Origin: Pseudomonas putida
GTDB taxonomy: Bacteria > Pseudomonadota > Gammaproteobacteria > Pseudomonadales > Pseudomonadaceae
Assembly: GCA_041071465.1 (NCBI GenBank)
Contig: CP163498.1
Coordinates: forward strand, 6,255,295-6,319,294
Length of the DNA: 64,000 nt
Reading direction: 5' to 3'
In this document: one piece after another, positions 8,498-18,879 of the stretch
Numbering within the stretch: position 1 is the stretch's first letter
Layout: every line of letters starts with the position of its first letter
The notes under the pieces: generated by a model
Database searches by the model: none
What the model was told of the DNA's origin: nothing
Seen by the model: the letters and a program-made list of their open reading frames with translations, nothing else
Translations under genes and position numbers: made by a program

Positions 8498-8563
8498 GCC
8501 CGCAGCACAGGAAAACGGTTGTGGTGCGGTGCCGTTTCCTGCGGGCAGGCAGACCGCCCCAGG

Positions 8564-8640
8564 GCCATGCTTGCCCCATGTTCGTCGGCGTTGCCGGCAC
8601 ATGCCCAGGCAGTCGAGACCTTCGAGGCTGCAAGCGCGGG
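8564..8640 (+). repeat. Dispersed hairpin element, copy A
   Basis: This copy shares an ordered pattern with copies near 14679 and 46035: GCCATGCTNGCCCCATG (shared with copy B only), then a hairpin, then ACATGCCCAGG and CTTCGAGGCT. Its hairpin is GTCGGC-GTT-GCCGGC. The stem sequence differs between copies but pairing is kept. The region has no other gene. Confidence 0.5.
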
Positions 8641-8695
8641 AAACCGTGCTGGTCGTTTCTTCCTACGGACCTACCGCGTCCATCCACGCCACCCA

Positions 8696-8713
8696 CAAGG
8701 GACCTCTCCCTTG
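8696..8713 (+). other. Intergenic hairpin
   Basis: CAAGGGA and TCCCTTG form a 7-bp stem with a 4-base loop, 41 bp before the start at 8754. Confidence 0.6.
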
Positions 8714-8753
8714 CGGGCGGGGAATCCCTTGTTTTTCCTCAAGGAGTTTCCCC

Positions 8754-9578
8754 ATGGATCGTTCCCTCATCAAATCCATGATGCCTTCGCTGGTCGCAGG
8801 CCATGTGCCCCGCAACGTGCGGTCGTTCAAGTACCGCGTGTTCGATGATCAGCCGCTGTCCTCAACGCTGGGCTTCGCCATCGACCCCCAACCCTTCGAC
8901 GGCAAGGTGGTCGCCGCGACCGACGATGCCATCGTCGTCAAGCTCAAGCCTTCCGAGTTCGCGGTGCTCGATCCCAGCCTGGTGACCACGGTTCCTGCCG
9001 AAGGCGCCAAGGTGCATGTCCAACCCTATGCCCGTCGTCGCTTCGACGGACTGCGCGCGGACACGCCGGAGGTCATCACCGAGGAGACTTCGGACGGCAC
9101 GCCGTACACCATCACGAGGCACATCCTCGGCTCGGCGCCGGCCAAGCTGCCCATTCCCACGCCGCAGTGCATGGAGTTGGGCCAGCTCATCGAGCAGTTG
9201 GAGGAGATGCCGGCCCCCGATCGCTTCCGGCGCATCACCCACATGCTGGTGGATGCCGGTGCCCGCGACTTCACCTGGGTCGATCCCACGCCCTCCAAGA
9301 TCATCGAGACCCCGCCGGCGATCAGCTTCACGGTCTCGACCGCGAAGTTCGAGGGCCGGGTGACGATCCTCTACGACCGCGGCGGAGACACCTACGTGGT
9401 GGAACTGCACCGTCAGAACGGTGAATCGGTCGAACTGGTCGATCGGCACGACGAGGTGTATTTCGACATGCTCGGCGAAGTGCTGGAGAGGCTCATCGAC
9501 GACGGGCGCTGGCGCCAGATCGACGTGAGCATCCTCGACGCGAAAGCGGCCCGCAAGCGCCAGGCCGTCCCGGCATGA
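8754..9578 (+). CDS. Conserved ICE accessory protein, unknown
   Basis: This 274-aa soluble protein starts MDRSLIKSMMPSLVAG after a CAAGGAG ribosome site. The in-frame upstream ATG at 8496 would run through the hairpin and repeat element, so it was rejected. The N-terminal 100 residues look like a small beta-rich domain (FAVLDPSLVTTVPAEGAKVHV); the C-terminal half (ITHMLVDAGARDFTWVDP, ILYDRGGDTYVVELHRQN) is predicted alpha/beta. No known active site is seen. It is co-linear with the interrupted DUF3085 gene that follows. Confidence 0.75.
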   Translation: MDRSLIKSMMPSLVAGHVPRNVRSFKYRVFDDQPLSSTLGFAIDPQPFDGKVVAATDDAIVVKLKPSEFAVLDPSLVTTVPAEGAKVHVQPYARRRFDGLRADTPEVITEETSDGTPYTITRHILGSAPAKLPIPTPQCMELGQLIEQLEEMPAPDRFRRITHMLVDAGARDFTWVDPTPSKIIETPPAISFTVSTAKFEGRVTILYDRGGDTYVVELHRQNGESVELVDRHDEVYFDMLGEVLERLIDDGRWRQIDVSILDAKAARKRQAVPA

Positions 9579-9722
9579 CGCCCCGCAGCGAAACCGGGCG
9601 GTCCTGCGGCTGACCCGAGGCATCCGCCACGGCGTTCCAGCCGTTCCGGCCGCGTGCACTACAGGCCCTTCATCCCATCGGATGGAGGCCTTTCTCATTC
9701 TTCCACACAGGAGATTTCATCC
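9579..9722. other. Leader of the interrupted DUF3085 gene
   Basis: This non-coding gap contains GGAGGCC and ACAGGAG elements; the latter is the ribosome site for ATG 9723. Confidence 0.4.
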
Positions 9723-9784
9723 ATGTCACTGCGATTCAAAGGCGCTGACCTGCGCCCCGTGCTGACCGAAGCCATCGCCAATCA
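9723..9784 (+). pseudogene. DUF3085 gene, 5' part (interrupted by the mer transposon)
   Basis: The first 20 codons (MSLRFKGADLRPVLTEAIAN) and two bases of codon 21 end exactly at the 5-bp target duplication. Removing the transposon with one copy of AATCA joins this to 13723-14014 in frame and restores a 117-aa DUF3085-family protein (354 bp including stop). Such proteins are common in this ICE block; the function is unknown. The read-through after the junction encodes only transposon end sequence, so the truncated product is probably inactive. Confidence 0.88.
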
Positions 9785-9823
9785 GGGGTCGTCTCAGAAA
9801 ACGGAAAAAAATCGTACGCTAAG
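9785..9823 (+). repeat. Left terminal inverted repeat of the mer transposon
   Basis: This 39-bp repeat begins GGGGTCGTCTCAG and ends TCGTACGCTAAG. It matches the right end (13680-13717) except for one substitution and a single A-run length difference. AATCA at 9780-9784 is the left target duplication. Confidence 0.93.
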
Positions 9824-9839
9824 AGCCGAAGTGGGCCCT

Positions 9840-10247
9840 TTAGCAGCAATGCAAAGCTGCGATCAACGGGCAGGAAACATTGCCATGGTGCGCGTTGCAC
9901 TCTCTCACTAGCGTCGACAGGGCCTCTTCCATCCGCGTGAGGTCCGCCATGCGTGCGCGCACATCGGCCAGCCGGTGAGCAGCCAGTTCGGCCGCCTCGC
10001 TGCAATGGGTGCCGTCCTCCAGTTTCAGGAGCTGGCCGACTTCATCCAGGCTGAATCCCAGGCGCTGGGCTGACTTCACGAACTTCACCCGCGCCACGTC
10101 CGCCTGCCCGTAGCGGCGGATGCGACCGTAGGGCCGCTCCGGCTGGGGTAGCAAGCCCTTGAGCTGATAGAAGCGGATCGTCTCCACGTTGACCCGGGCT
10201 GCCTTGGCGAAGGCCCCGATGGTCAGATTCTCTTGAGCGTTCTCCAT
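9840..10247 (-). CDS. merR: Mercury-responsive regulator MerR
   Basis: This 135-aa MerR has an N-terminal winged-helix DNA-binding domain ([20 protein letters not shown]), a dimerisation helix, and the Hg(II) site cysteines at 82, 117 and 126, the canonical positions. It represses merTPA without mercury and, when Hg(II) is bound, activates transcription by underwinding the 19-bp spacer of the divergent promoter. It starts 6 bp from the -35 element, so it also represses its own gene. A truncated tail is not evident; the C-terminus ends [11 protein letters not shown], adding two extra cysteines compared with the usual form. Confidence 0.96.
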   Translation of the reverse strand: MENAQENLTIGAFAKAARVNVETIRFYQLKGLLPQPERPYGRIRRYGQADVARVKFVKSAQRLGFSLDEVGQLLKLEDGTHCSEAAELAAHRLADVRARMADLTRMEEALSTLVRECNAHHGNVSCPLIAALHCC

Positions 10248-10252
10248 GGCGC

Positions 10253-10283
10253 TTGACTCCGTAGTTGACTACGGAAGTAACGT
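10253..10283 (+). promoter_or_regulatory. mer operator-promoter
   Basis: TTGACT (10253-10258) and TAACGT (10278-10283) are 19 bp apart. The MerR dyad CCGTAG (10259-10264)/CTACGG (10269-10274) fills the spacer. This is the classic PT-merO arrangement. Confidence 0.94.
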
Positions 10284-10318
10284 TACAGCATCAAGCGAAG
10301 TCCCGGAAGGAGAACCTT

Positions 10319-10669
10319 ATGTCGGAACCCAAGAACGGCTGCGGCGCACTGGCGACCGGCGGCGTCGCGGCCGTCCTCGCCTCGGCCTGCTGCCTCGGCC
10401 CCCTTGTCCTGGTCGCGCTCGGCTTCTCTGGCGCGTGGATCGGCAACCTGACCGTGCTGGAGCCGTATCGGCCGATCTTCATCGGCGCAGCGCTCATCGC
10501 GCTGTTCTTCGCCTGGCGCAGCATCTTCCGACCAGCCCATGCCTGCAAGCCCGGCGACGTTTGCGCCGTGCCCCAAGTGCGGACTGCCTACAAGGTGATC
10601 TTCTGGATCGTGGCCGCCCTGGTTCTGGTTGCCCTCGCGTTTCCCTACGTCCTGCCGCTGTTCTACTGA
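10319..10669 (+). CDS. merT: Mercuric ion transporter MerT
   Basis: This 116-aa inner-membrane protein has three hydrophobic segments. It takes Hg(II) from MerP and delivers it to cytoplasmic MerA. The first helix carries the adjacent cysteines C24-C25, and the cytoplasmic loop carries C76 and C82, all at canonical positions. The start at 10319 has an AAGGAGAA site; the longer frame from 10265 begins inside the promoter. It is the first gene of merTPA. Confidence 0.95.
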   Translation: MSEPKNGCGALATGGVAAVLASACCLGPLVLVALGFSGAWIGNLTVLEPYRPIFIGAALIALFFAWRSIFRPAHACKPGDVCAVPQVRTAYKVIFWIVAALVLVALAFPYVLPLFY

Positions 10670-10681
10670 AAGGAGATCACC

Positions 10682-12668
<1,987 letters not shown>

Positions 12669-12686
12669 GGAAAAGGGAGGTGTTCG

Positions 12687-13684
12687 ATGAACGCCTACAG
12701 CCGCGCCAACCGCCGCATCTACGCGGCCTTGTCCGATCCCCTGTCGGCCACCCACCGGCACCGCCTCGACGATCTGCTCAAGCGCCACGACAACGGCAAG
12801 ACGACCTGGCTGGCCTGGCTGCGCCAGTCGCCCGTCAAGCCGAACTCGCGCCACATACTCGAACACATCGAGCGCCTCAAAGCCTGGCAGGCGCTCGACC
12901 TGCCTTCCGGCATCGAGCGGTCGGTGCACCAGAACCGCCTGCTCAAGATCGCCCGCGAAGGCGGCCAGATGACGCCCGCCGATCTGGCCAAGTTCGAGGC
13001 ACAGCGCCGCTACGCGACCCTGGTGCGCTCGCCATCGAGGGCATGGCCACCGTCACCGACGAAATCATCGACCTGCACGACCGCATCCTGGGCAAGCTGT
13101 TCAACGCTGCCAAGCACAAGCATCAGCAGCAGTTCCAGGCGTCCGGCAAGGCGATCAACGCCAAGGTGCGGCTGGCCACCTCGATCAAGCAGGGCACGGT
13201 GACGGCCTCGCTGATGCTCAGGAAACTCGGCAGCTACCCGCGCCAGAACGGCCTGGCCGTGGCGCTGCGCGAGCTGGGCCGCATCGAGCGAACGCTGTTC
13301 ATCCTGGACTGGCTGCAAAGCGTCGAGCTGCGCCGCCGCGTGCATGCCGGACTGAACAAGGGCGAAGCCCGCAACGCGCTAGCCCGCGCCGTGTTCTTCA
13401 ACCGGCTGGGCGAAATCCGCGACCGCAGTTTCGAGCAGCAGCGCTACCGGGCCAGCGGCCTCAACCTGGTGACGGCGGCCATAGTGTTGTGGAACACGGT
13501 CTATCTGGAACGGGCCTCAAACGCCTTACGCGGTCACGGCCAGACTGTCGATGACGCCCTGTTGCAGTACCTGTCGCCGCTGGGCTGGGAGCACATCAAC
13601 CTGACCGGCGATTACCTCTGGCGCAGCAGCGCCAAGATCGGCGCGGGCAAGTTCAGGCCGCTACGACCGCTGCAACCGGCTTAG
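12687..13684 (+). pseudogene. tnpA: tnpA remnant (Tn3-family transposase)
   Basis: Two frames give Tn21/Tn501-type TnpA sequence. The first (from 12687, [18 protein letters not shown] to [11 protein letters not shown]) belongs to the N-terminal third. After a one-base loss near 13023 (GTGGCG to GTGCG inferred) the second frame continues [20 protein letters not shown] to [10 protein letters not shown]. It then joins directly at about 13172 to the C-terminal end ([19 protein letters not shown] to the stop at 13684). The very N-terminus and the whole central catalytic DDE region are therefore missing. The stop lies inside the right inverted repeat, as in intact relatives. No active transposase can be made. 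Confidence 0.9.
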
Positions 13685-13717
13685 CGTACGATTTTTTCCG
13701 TTTTCTGAGACGTCCCC
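13680..13717 (-). repeat. Right terminal inverted repeat of the mer transposon
   Basis: On the minus strand it begins GGGGACGTCTCAG. AATCA at 13718-13722 is the right copy of the target duplication. Confidence 0.93.
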
Positions 13718-13722
13718 AATCA

Positions 13723-14014
13723 GTGCCGCATTGTCCTGGTCAAGGATCAGGGCGTGTACTTCCTCGCCGAGCGTGGGGAGCGTCGCCCGGATGGGCGCCA
13801 GGCACTGCTCGCCTACGCCGTCGGATGCAACCCGGACACCGACCCGTTCGATGACTGGTGGCACCTCGCCGGCCGCGAGCTGGGCGGCGATGACTTCGCG
13901 GAGTATTTCGACCCGAAGGACGGCCTGTTCACGCGCCTCCAGCACTCGGCGGACGATCTCGTGCTTTCCGCCACCGCCACGCACCTGTCCTTAGCAGTGG
14001 TGCCTCCCGCCTGA
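13723..14014 (+). pseudogene. DUF3085 gene, 3' part
   Basis: This is the remainder of the gene split at 9784. After the target duplication the frame continues CRIVLVKDQGVYFLAERG, then GDDFAEYFDPKD, to a stop at 14014. The segments DPFDDWWHLAGRELGGDDF and YFLAERGERR are typical of DUF3085 proteins in ICEs. It has no start of its own near a ribosome site. Apart from the insertion the coding sequence is undamaged, which suggests the transposon arrived recently. Confidence 0.88.
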
Positions 14015-14032
14015 CGCGGCAACCGCCTCGCA

Positions 14033-14057
14033 GCCCCCGCATCGGGGGCCTTCTTTT
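14033..14057 (+). terminator. Rho-independent terminator
   Basis: GCCCCCG-CAT-CGGGGGC is followed by CTTCTTTTG, 19 bp after the DUF3085 stop. Confidence 0.82.
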
Positions 14058-14155
14058 GTTCGCACCGCCGCCATCGCCGCGCGTGCGCGTTTGTCTCCAG
14101 CCGCCGAGGCACGCCCCGCCGGCCACAACGCCGGCATGCCACCGGAGACAACCGC

Positions 14156-14606
14156 ATGAACACGCCATCGACCTCGCCGAGGCTGCACCTCCTACCGGTG
14201 TCGCTGCGCACGGCCAATGCATTCGTTCTGTCGCACCATCGCCACCACCGCCCGGTCCAGGGCGCGAAGTTCGCCCTGGCCGTCACGCTGAGCGACAGCG
14301 ACCTGATCCACGGCGTGGCCATTGTCGGCCGCCCGGTCGCGCGGCACCTGGACGCTGGAAGTCACGCGGCTGTGCACCGACGGCACACCCAGCGCCTGCA
14401 GCAAGCTCTACGGCGCGGCCTGGCAGGCGGCAAGGGCGCTGGGCTACATACGCCTGCTCACCTACACCATGCCCGACGAAGGTGGCGCCAGCCTGCGCGC
14501 CGCCGGCTGGCGGCTGATCGGCGCGCGCGGTGGCGGCGCCTGGAGCCGTCCCGGCCGTCCGCGCGCCGATACCCCCGAGCACCTGCGCGGCGCCAAGTGC
14601 CTGTGA
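14156..14606 (+). pseudogene. XF1762-family protein, frameshifted
   Basis: The N-terminal frame (from 14156: LHLLPVSLRTANAFVLSHHR, PVQGAKFALAV, GVAIVGRPVARHLD) and a second frame ending at 14606 (GTWTLEVTRLCTDGTPSACS, LYGAAWQAARALGY, GWRLIGARGGGAWSRPGRPR) are together a full XF1762-like protein of about 150 aa, a family in phages and ICEs that resembles acyltransferases of the Mom type. The break lies at about 14350. Family members usually read HLDDGWTLEV there, so an 11-bp loss between two TGGACG repeats would explain the shift. It is probably inactive unless the sequence is wrong. Confidence 0.72.
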
Positions 14607-14678
14607 CAGGCGCCGGGTGGCGCGGACAAAGGGAAGCGCCCGGGTGCCGATTGATTGCTGCCGCGCGCGCGAGGCCCC

Positions 14679-14755
14679 GCCATGCTGGCCCCATGCCTGC
14701 TGACGTCGTCAGCGACATGCCAGGCAACCATCGGTCTTCGAGGTTGCGGCGCAGT
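14679..14755 (+). repeat. Dispersed hairpin element, copy B
   Basis: GCCATGCTGGCCCCATG is followed by GCTGAC-GTC-GTCAGC (a perfect 6-bp stem), then CGACATGCCAGG and CGGTCTTCGAGGTT. It corresponds to copies at 8564 and 46035. Confidence 0.5.
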
Positions 14756-14916
14756 TCCCACTGCGTGACCGAGCCAGCTCGCACCGCATCCTTCCGCGAG
14801 CGGCCACCAGCCTCTGGTGGCGGATGCTTTCGCCTTATCAACCCACCGCGGGGTCACGCACCTTCCCCGCATGCGTGGGCCGGTGTGTCTCCGCTTCATC
14901 CCAATGGAGATTCACC

Positions 14917-15822
14917 ATGAACACCACGTCCAACGAGAAATCGTATTTCGACCTCCACACCTCGGGCATCGGCTACATCCAGCGTGTCCGTGAAGTGCCC
15001 GTCCGGGGCGGCCGCCGTGCGCAGCCTTTCCTGGCATGCACCATCGCCGCGCTGGTCGGCCCCGCCCGGGACCCCAGCTACCGCTACTTCGACGTCAAGG
15101 TCTCGGGTGCCGAGGCCAAGAAGCTCGTTCAGCGCTACATCGGCGTTGACGATCCCAAGCAGCGCCCGCTGGTGCGCTTTCGCCTCGGTGACCTGTGGGG
15201 CGATGTGTACATCCGCGACAAGGGTGAGCAGAAGGGTCAGGCCGCCGCGTCCCTCAAGGCGCGACTGCTCAAGGCCGAACTGATCGACCGGGCCGAACTG
15301 GCTTCGATCGAGCAGCACGAGTTGATCACCCGCGGCATCGGCTATCTCAATCGTGTGAAGGACGTCACCCCAAAAGCTGGCGACTCGTTCCTCTCTTGCA
15401 CCGTCGCGGCACTGGCCGGGCCTGTCGATGAACCGGAGTATCGGTACTTCGACACCATCGTCGCCACCCCGGAAGCCGAGCACCTGGTTCGCCGGTGCGT
15501 TCAGGCCGTCGAGGGTGACCGCAAGGTGCTGATCGCCTTCCGTCTGAACGACATGAAGATCGATCCGTACATCCGCACCAAGGGTGAGCACGCCGGGGAA
15601 CCGGCCGCCAGCCTGGAATCGACGCTGGTCCACATCGGTCTCATCAAGATCGACGGCACCCAGGTCTATCCGACGAGCCAGGCGCAAGCCGAGGCGCCGC
15701 CGGCCGAAGACGCATCCGCGTCCGAAGCCGACGATGCCATCGACACGGCCACCGAGCCCGCCGAGCGCGAGCCCGAGGCGCAAGTCCAGGAGCAGGAGCC
15801 GGCATTGGCTGCTTCGTTCTGA
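14917..15822 (+). CDS. STY4534-family ICE replication protein, tandem domains
   Basis: This 301-aa soluble protein contains two copies of the same DUF3577/STY4534-like unit: residues about 9-90 (SGIGYIQRVREVP, PFLACTIAALVGP, YRYFDVKVSG) and about 138-220 (RGIGYLNRVKDVT, SFLSCTVAALAGP, YRYFDTIVAT). An acidic, low-complexity tail (residues 255-301) follows. Members of this family are described as ICE replication or single-strand-DNA-related proteins; the role is not proven here. The start at 14917 has a GGAGA site, whereas the in-frame upstream start at 14824 has none. Confidence 0.85.
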   Translation: MNTTSNEKSYFDLHTSGIGYIQRVREVPVRGGRRAQPFLACTIAALVGPARDPSYRYFDVKVSGAEAKKLVQRYIGVDDPKQRPLVRFRLGDLWGDVYIRDKGEQKGQAAASLKARLLKAELIDRAELASIEQHELITRGIGYLNRVKDVTPKAGDSFLSCTVAALAGPVDEPEYRYFDTIVATPEAEHLVRRCVQAVEGDRKVLIAFRLNDMKIDPYIRTKGEHAGEPAASLESTLVHIGLIKIDGTQVYPTSQAQAEAPPAEDASASEADDAIDTATEPAEREPEAQVQEQEPALAASF

Positions 15823-15966
15823 TCCGGCACGGCCTCTCACGGGGCCTTGTCGCTTTTCCTCCCCACGTACGCCGCGTCCCCAGGACGCGTGCTTGCGCAT
15901 TTCATCCCCGAGTTCCGCGTGGTCTCACGGCCACGCGGTTGTCGAATTTCTCAAAGGAGATCAGCC

Positions 15967-16794
15967 ATGTCTCTGGTATCCCGCTTTGCTCCGCAATCCC
16001 CGATCCTGCGCTCTGATCGCCCACTCTCGGACGACCGCATTCGTGCCGTCGTTCCGTCGATCTTCGCCGACGCTCCACATGGGAGCCGGTCCGATCGGTA
16101 TGCCTACATACCGACCTCGACCGTGCTGACCAAGCTGCGCCAGGAGGGCTTCGAGCCCTTCATGGTGTGTCAGACGCGCGTGCGCAACGAAGACCGGCGC
16201 GAGTACACGAAGCACCTCATCCGACTTCGCCATGCAAGCCAGATCAACGGCGACGAGGCGAACGAGATCATCCTGCTCAACAGCCATGACGGCACGAGCA
16301 GCTATCAGATGCTCGCCGGCATGTTCCGGTTCGTCTGCCACAACGGCCTGGTTTGCGGTGACACCACCGCAGACATCCGCGTTCCCCACAAGGGCGACGT
16401 GGCCAGCCAGGTGATCGAAGGTGCCTACGGAGTCCTCGAAGGTTTCGAGCGCGTGCATAACGCGCGCGATGCGATGCGCACCATCACCCTCGATGAGGGC
16501 GAAGCGGAGGTCTTTGCGAACTCTGCGCTCGCACTCAAGTACGACGATCCGGCCAAGTCCACGCCTGTCACCGAGAGCCAACTGCTGGCCCCTCGGCGAT
16601 GGGACGACCGCAAGAACGACCTGTGGGCCGTCTTCAACCGCGTCCAGGAGAACCTAGTCAAAGGGGGCCTGAACGGACGCACGGCCAACGGCCGCAATCA
16701 GCGCACCCGTCCGGTGCAAGGCATCGACCAGAACCTGCGCCTGAACCGGGCGTTGTGGCTGCTGGCCGAAGGCATGCGCCAGCTCAAGGCGTGA
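15967..16794 (+). CDS. DUF932 (plasmid/phage-type) protein
   Basis: This 275-aa soluble protein has a DUF932 domain over most of its length: YIPTSTVLTKLRQEGFEP near the N-terminus, EIILLNSHDGTSSYQMLAGM and FRFVCHNGLVCGD in the centre. Such proteins are widespread in plasmids, phages and ICEs beside recombination and anti-restriction genes; the function is not established. It has a strong AAAGGAGA ribosome site at 15954-15961. It follows STY4534 and precedes DUF3275, the usual ICE order. Confidence 0.9.
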   Translation: MSLVSRFAPQSPILRSDRPLSDDRIRAVVPSIFADAPHGSRSDRYAYIPTSTVLTKLRQEGFEPFMVCQTRVRNEDRREYTKHLIRLRHASQINGDEANEIILLNSHDGTSSYQMLAGMFRFVCHNGLVCGDTTADIRVPHKGDVASQVIEGAYGVLEGFERVHNARDAMRTITLDEGEAEVFANSALALKYDDPAKSTPVTESQLLAPRRWDDRKNDLWAVFNRVQENLVKGGLNGRTANGRNQRTRPVQGIDQNLRLNRALWLLAEGMRQLKA

Positions 16795-16805
16795 TGCCAC
16801 GCGGA

Positions 16806-16826
16806 CCTCGCCCACCTCGGGCGAGG
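16806..16826 (+). other. Intergenic hairpin
   Basis: CCTCGCCC and GGGCGAGG form a perfect 8-bp stem with a 5-base loop, 63 bp before the next start. Confidence 0.6.
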
Positions 16827-16888
16827 CCATTTCCTCTCATCCACCGGGTGCCGTCGGCGGCCCGTCATTCATCATCAGGAGAACCATC

Positions 16889-17578
16889 ATGGCAACCCCA
16901 TCGGCTTCCGAGAAATCTGTTGCGCCCATCGTCGTCCCCGGCCAGCTCACGCTGCGTACCATCCGCGGCAAGAACGGCCCGTTCACGGTTGGCCGCCTCG
17001 CGACGCACCTCGGTACTTTCGAGGTCAAAGACCCGGAGCTGGAGCAGTACCCCGAAGGCAAGTACGACGGGGAATTCATCATCAGGTACATCTTCCCGAA
17101 GTCCTATCCGGTCGGCGGCGGCATGCGGTTCGAGATCCGTGCCAGCCTCGACGGCATGACGCTCAACGGCATCGACAAACTCAGCCGCGACGAAGCCCGC
17201 AGCTTCGCCACCCAGGACGTCGATCCGCTCGATGAAGAGCAAGGGGCGCAGCCTGCGGCAACGCCGGCCAAGCCCACCAAAGCGTCCAGGCCCGCCAAGC
17301 CCGCACCCGTGCAGGCGTCCGCGGACCCGCTGGTCGATACCACGCCCTTCGGCGTGGATGCGCCACCGCCTGCTACGGCCGCTGCCCCCGGCAGCACCGA
17401 AGACGGTGACGCCGCGCTCTTCGGCCTGCTGTGGCCGCTGGGCGAGTCCGTGAAACTGGATTCGACCATCGACCGCCGCACCCTGCGCGCGCAGATCGCC
17501 CGCCTGGGCGAGCTGGGCTACGCGCTGGACTTCAAGACGCAGGAGTGGAGCCGCCAGGCCGAACCAAAACCTGCGTGA
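16889..17578 (+). CDS. DUF3275-family ICE protein
   Basis: This 229-aa protein has an N-terminal beta-rich DUF3275 domain (residues about 15-110: GQLTLRTIRGKNGPFTVGRL, LGTFEVKDPELEQYPEGKY, FIIRYIFPKSY), an Ala/Pro/Lys-rich linker (about 120-175) and a short C-terminal helical domain (ALFGLLWPLGESVKLDSTID). DUF3275 genes are near-constant members of PFGI-type ICEs; the function is unknown. CAGGAG lies 9 bp before the start. Confidence 0.9.
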   Translation: MATPSASEKSVAPIVVPGQLTLRTIRGKNGPFTVGRLATHLGTFEVKDPELEQYPEGKYDGEFIIRYIFPKSYPVGGGMRFEIRASLDGMTLNGIDKLSRDEARSFATQDVDPLDEEQGAQPAATPAKPTKASRPAKPAPVQASADPLVDTTPFGVDAPPPATAAAPGSTEDGDAALFGLLWPLGESVKLDSTIDRRTLRAQIARLGELGYALDFKTQEWSRQAEPKPA

Positions 17579-17672
17579 TCGCAGACGCCGCATGCGCGGT
17601 GTTCTTCATCCACCCGCCGGGGTTCCTTTCCCATGCGGGGGAGGCCCTGGCCATTTTCTGGAGGTCTCCATC

Positions 17673-18014
17673 ATGTCCACCATCGCTTGCGATACCCCGC
17701 GTTCAACGCTGGATGAACCCGCGTGGCGGGACCTTTGCAAAGCGGCCGCCGCACACGCCCAGCGCGGTTGCGGCTTGTCCTACGACCACTACGTGACGCT
17801 CTTCAGTTCGGCGATCGACGCACAGGCCAATCGTTTGCCGGATGAGCAACGTGCTCAGGCTCTCGAAATCGCGGCCCAGGAATGGGACTACGCAACACCT
17901 GCCGAACGGCAGGAAACCCAGGACTGGAATGCGGAGCATGGCTATTGCTCGCACGGGATCGAGTTCGGCTACTGCCCGGCCGGTTGTGATCGAGACGATG
18001 ACGACTGGGATTGA
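17673..18014 (+). CDS. Small ICE protein with Cys-rich tail
   Basis: This 113-aa acidic protein has a helical N-terminal part and a distinctive tail HGYCSHGIEFGYCPAGCDRD (three cysteines and two histidines), which could form a small metal site. GGAGG precedes the start at 17673. No family is recognised beyond its recurrence in this ICE block. Confidence 0.7.
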   Translation: MSTIACDTPRSTLDEPAWRDLCKAAAAHAQRGCGLSYDHYVTLFSSAIDAQANRLPDEQRAQALEIAAQEWDYATPAERQETQDWNAEHGYCSHGIEFGYCPAGCDRDDDDWD

Positions 18015-18118
18015 GGGCGACGCATAGGTTCCTTCGCCGCAGATGCGGCATTCCATCACCCGCTGGGGGTTCTTCCCCACGGGGAGGCCTTCAGCTCAAC
18101 TTTTCGAGGAGGCCTCTC

Positions 18119-18526
18119 ATGGGCTGGTATTTCTCAAACCAATCGCGGTCCGAACTGATCGCGGAACTGATCGCACCGCAAGAGACCGAGCGCGCCAGCG
18201 TCAAGGTCATCGCTCACACCCTGCGCGGCAACGTGCTGTGGTCCGTCGCCGAAGTGACCGCCAAGGTCGAAGGCGTGCATCGTGATCTCGCACCGGGCCA
18301 GTCCCTGCGCTACATCCGCTGCGATCTGCTTGAACGAAGCGGCGGCCAGTGGGGCTACAAGTCCTTGGACGAGTCCATGCACCCGTACTACTACACGTGC
18401 CCGCTGTCCTATCTGGACCTCGCACCGGAGCAGTCCGCCGACTGGCGTGCAGGCGTTCGCGCCTACCACGCCCGGCGGCGCACACCCACGGCATCCGCGG
18501 CATCCGCCGCGGCGTCGATGGCCTGA
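18119..18526 (+). CDS. Conserved ICE accessory protein, unknown
   Basis: This 135-aa soluble protein starts MGWYFSNQSRSELIAELIAP after a GAGGAGG site. The core contains RYIRCDLLERSGGQWGYKSL and a Tyr-rich stretch HPYYYTCPLSYLDLAP. The C-terminus is Ala/Thr-rich. I recognise the sequence type as common in ICE and plasmid blocks but know no function. It lies 16 bp upstream of the next gene and is probably co-transcribed with it. Confidence 0.72.
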   Translation: MGWYFSNQSRSELIAELIAPQETERASVKVIAHTLRGNVLWSVAEVTAKVEGVHRDLAPGQSLRYIRCDLLERSGGQWGYKSLDESMHPYYYTCPLSYLDLAPEQSADWRAGVRAYHARRRTPTASAASAAASMA

Positions 18527-18542
18527 GCCAGGAGGAACCGAC

Positions 18543-18803
18543 ATGGACCCGATCCTGGCAACGCTTCCGCCCTCGTTGCTGGCACTCGTTGAAGGGAGTT
18601 TGTCCAACGACGAAGTGTCCTCCGACGAGGAAATGCTGGCGTACTTCATCGACAACGGCCTCACCGAGGACCAGGCACGGCAGGCACTGACCTACCGCGA
18701 CCAGTACCTCAACAACATCTACCTGGAAGGCTTCACGCCGATCACTTCGGCGGACGAGCCGCTTCACTTCAACCCGCACACCCGGCAGTTCGAGCCGGAC
18801 TGA
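18543..18803 (+). CDS. Small acidic ICE protein, unknown
   Basis: This 86-aa acidic protein (MDPILATLPPSLLALVEGSL) has a CAGGAGG site and lies 16 bp after the preceding gene. It is predicted helical, with the stretch SSDEEMLAYFIDNGLTEDQA. No recognised domain. Confidence 0.68.
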   Translation: MDPILATLPPSLLALVEGSLSNDEVSSDEEMLAYFIDNGLTEDQARQALTYRDQYLNNIYLEGFTPITSADEPLHFNPHTRQFEPD

Positions 18804-18821
18804 GCGGTTTTCTTCCACCCC

Positions 18822-18842
18822 CTGGGGCAGTACTTGCCCCAG
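18822..18842 (+). other. Intergenic hairpin
   Basis: CTGGGGCA and TGCCCCAG form a perfect 8-bp stem with a 5-base loop, 37 bp before the start at 18880. Confidence 0.6.
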
Positions 18843-18879
18843 CGGGCGGTGCTGTTCCCGTTCATCCGAGGACACCACC

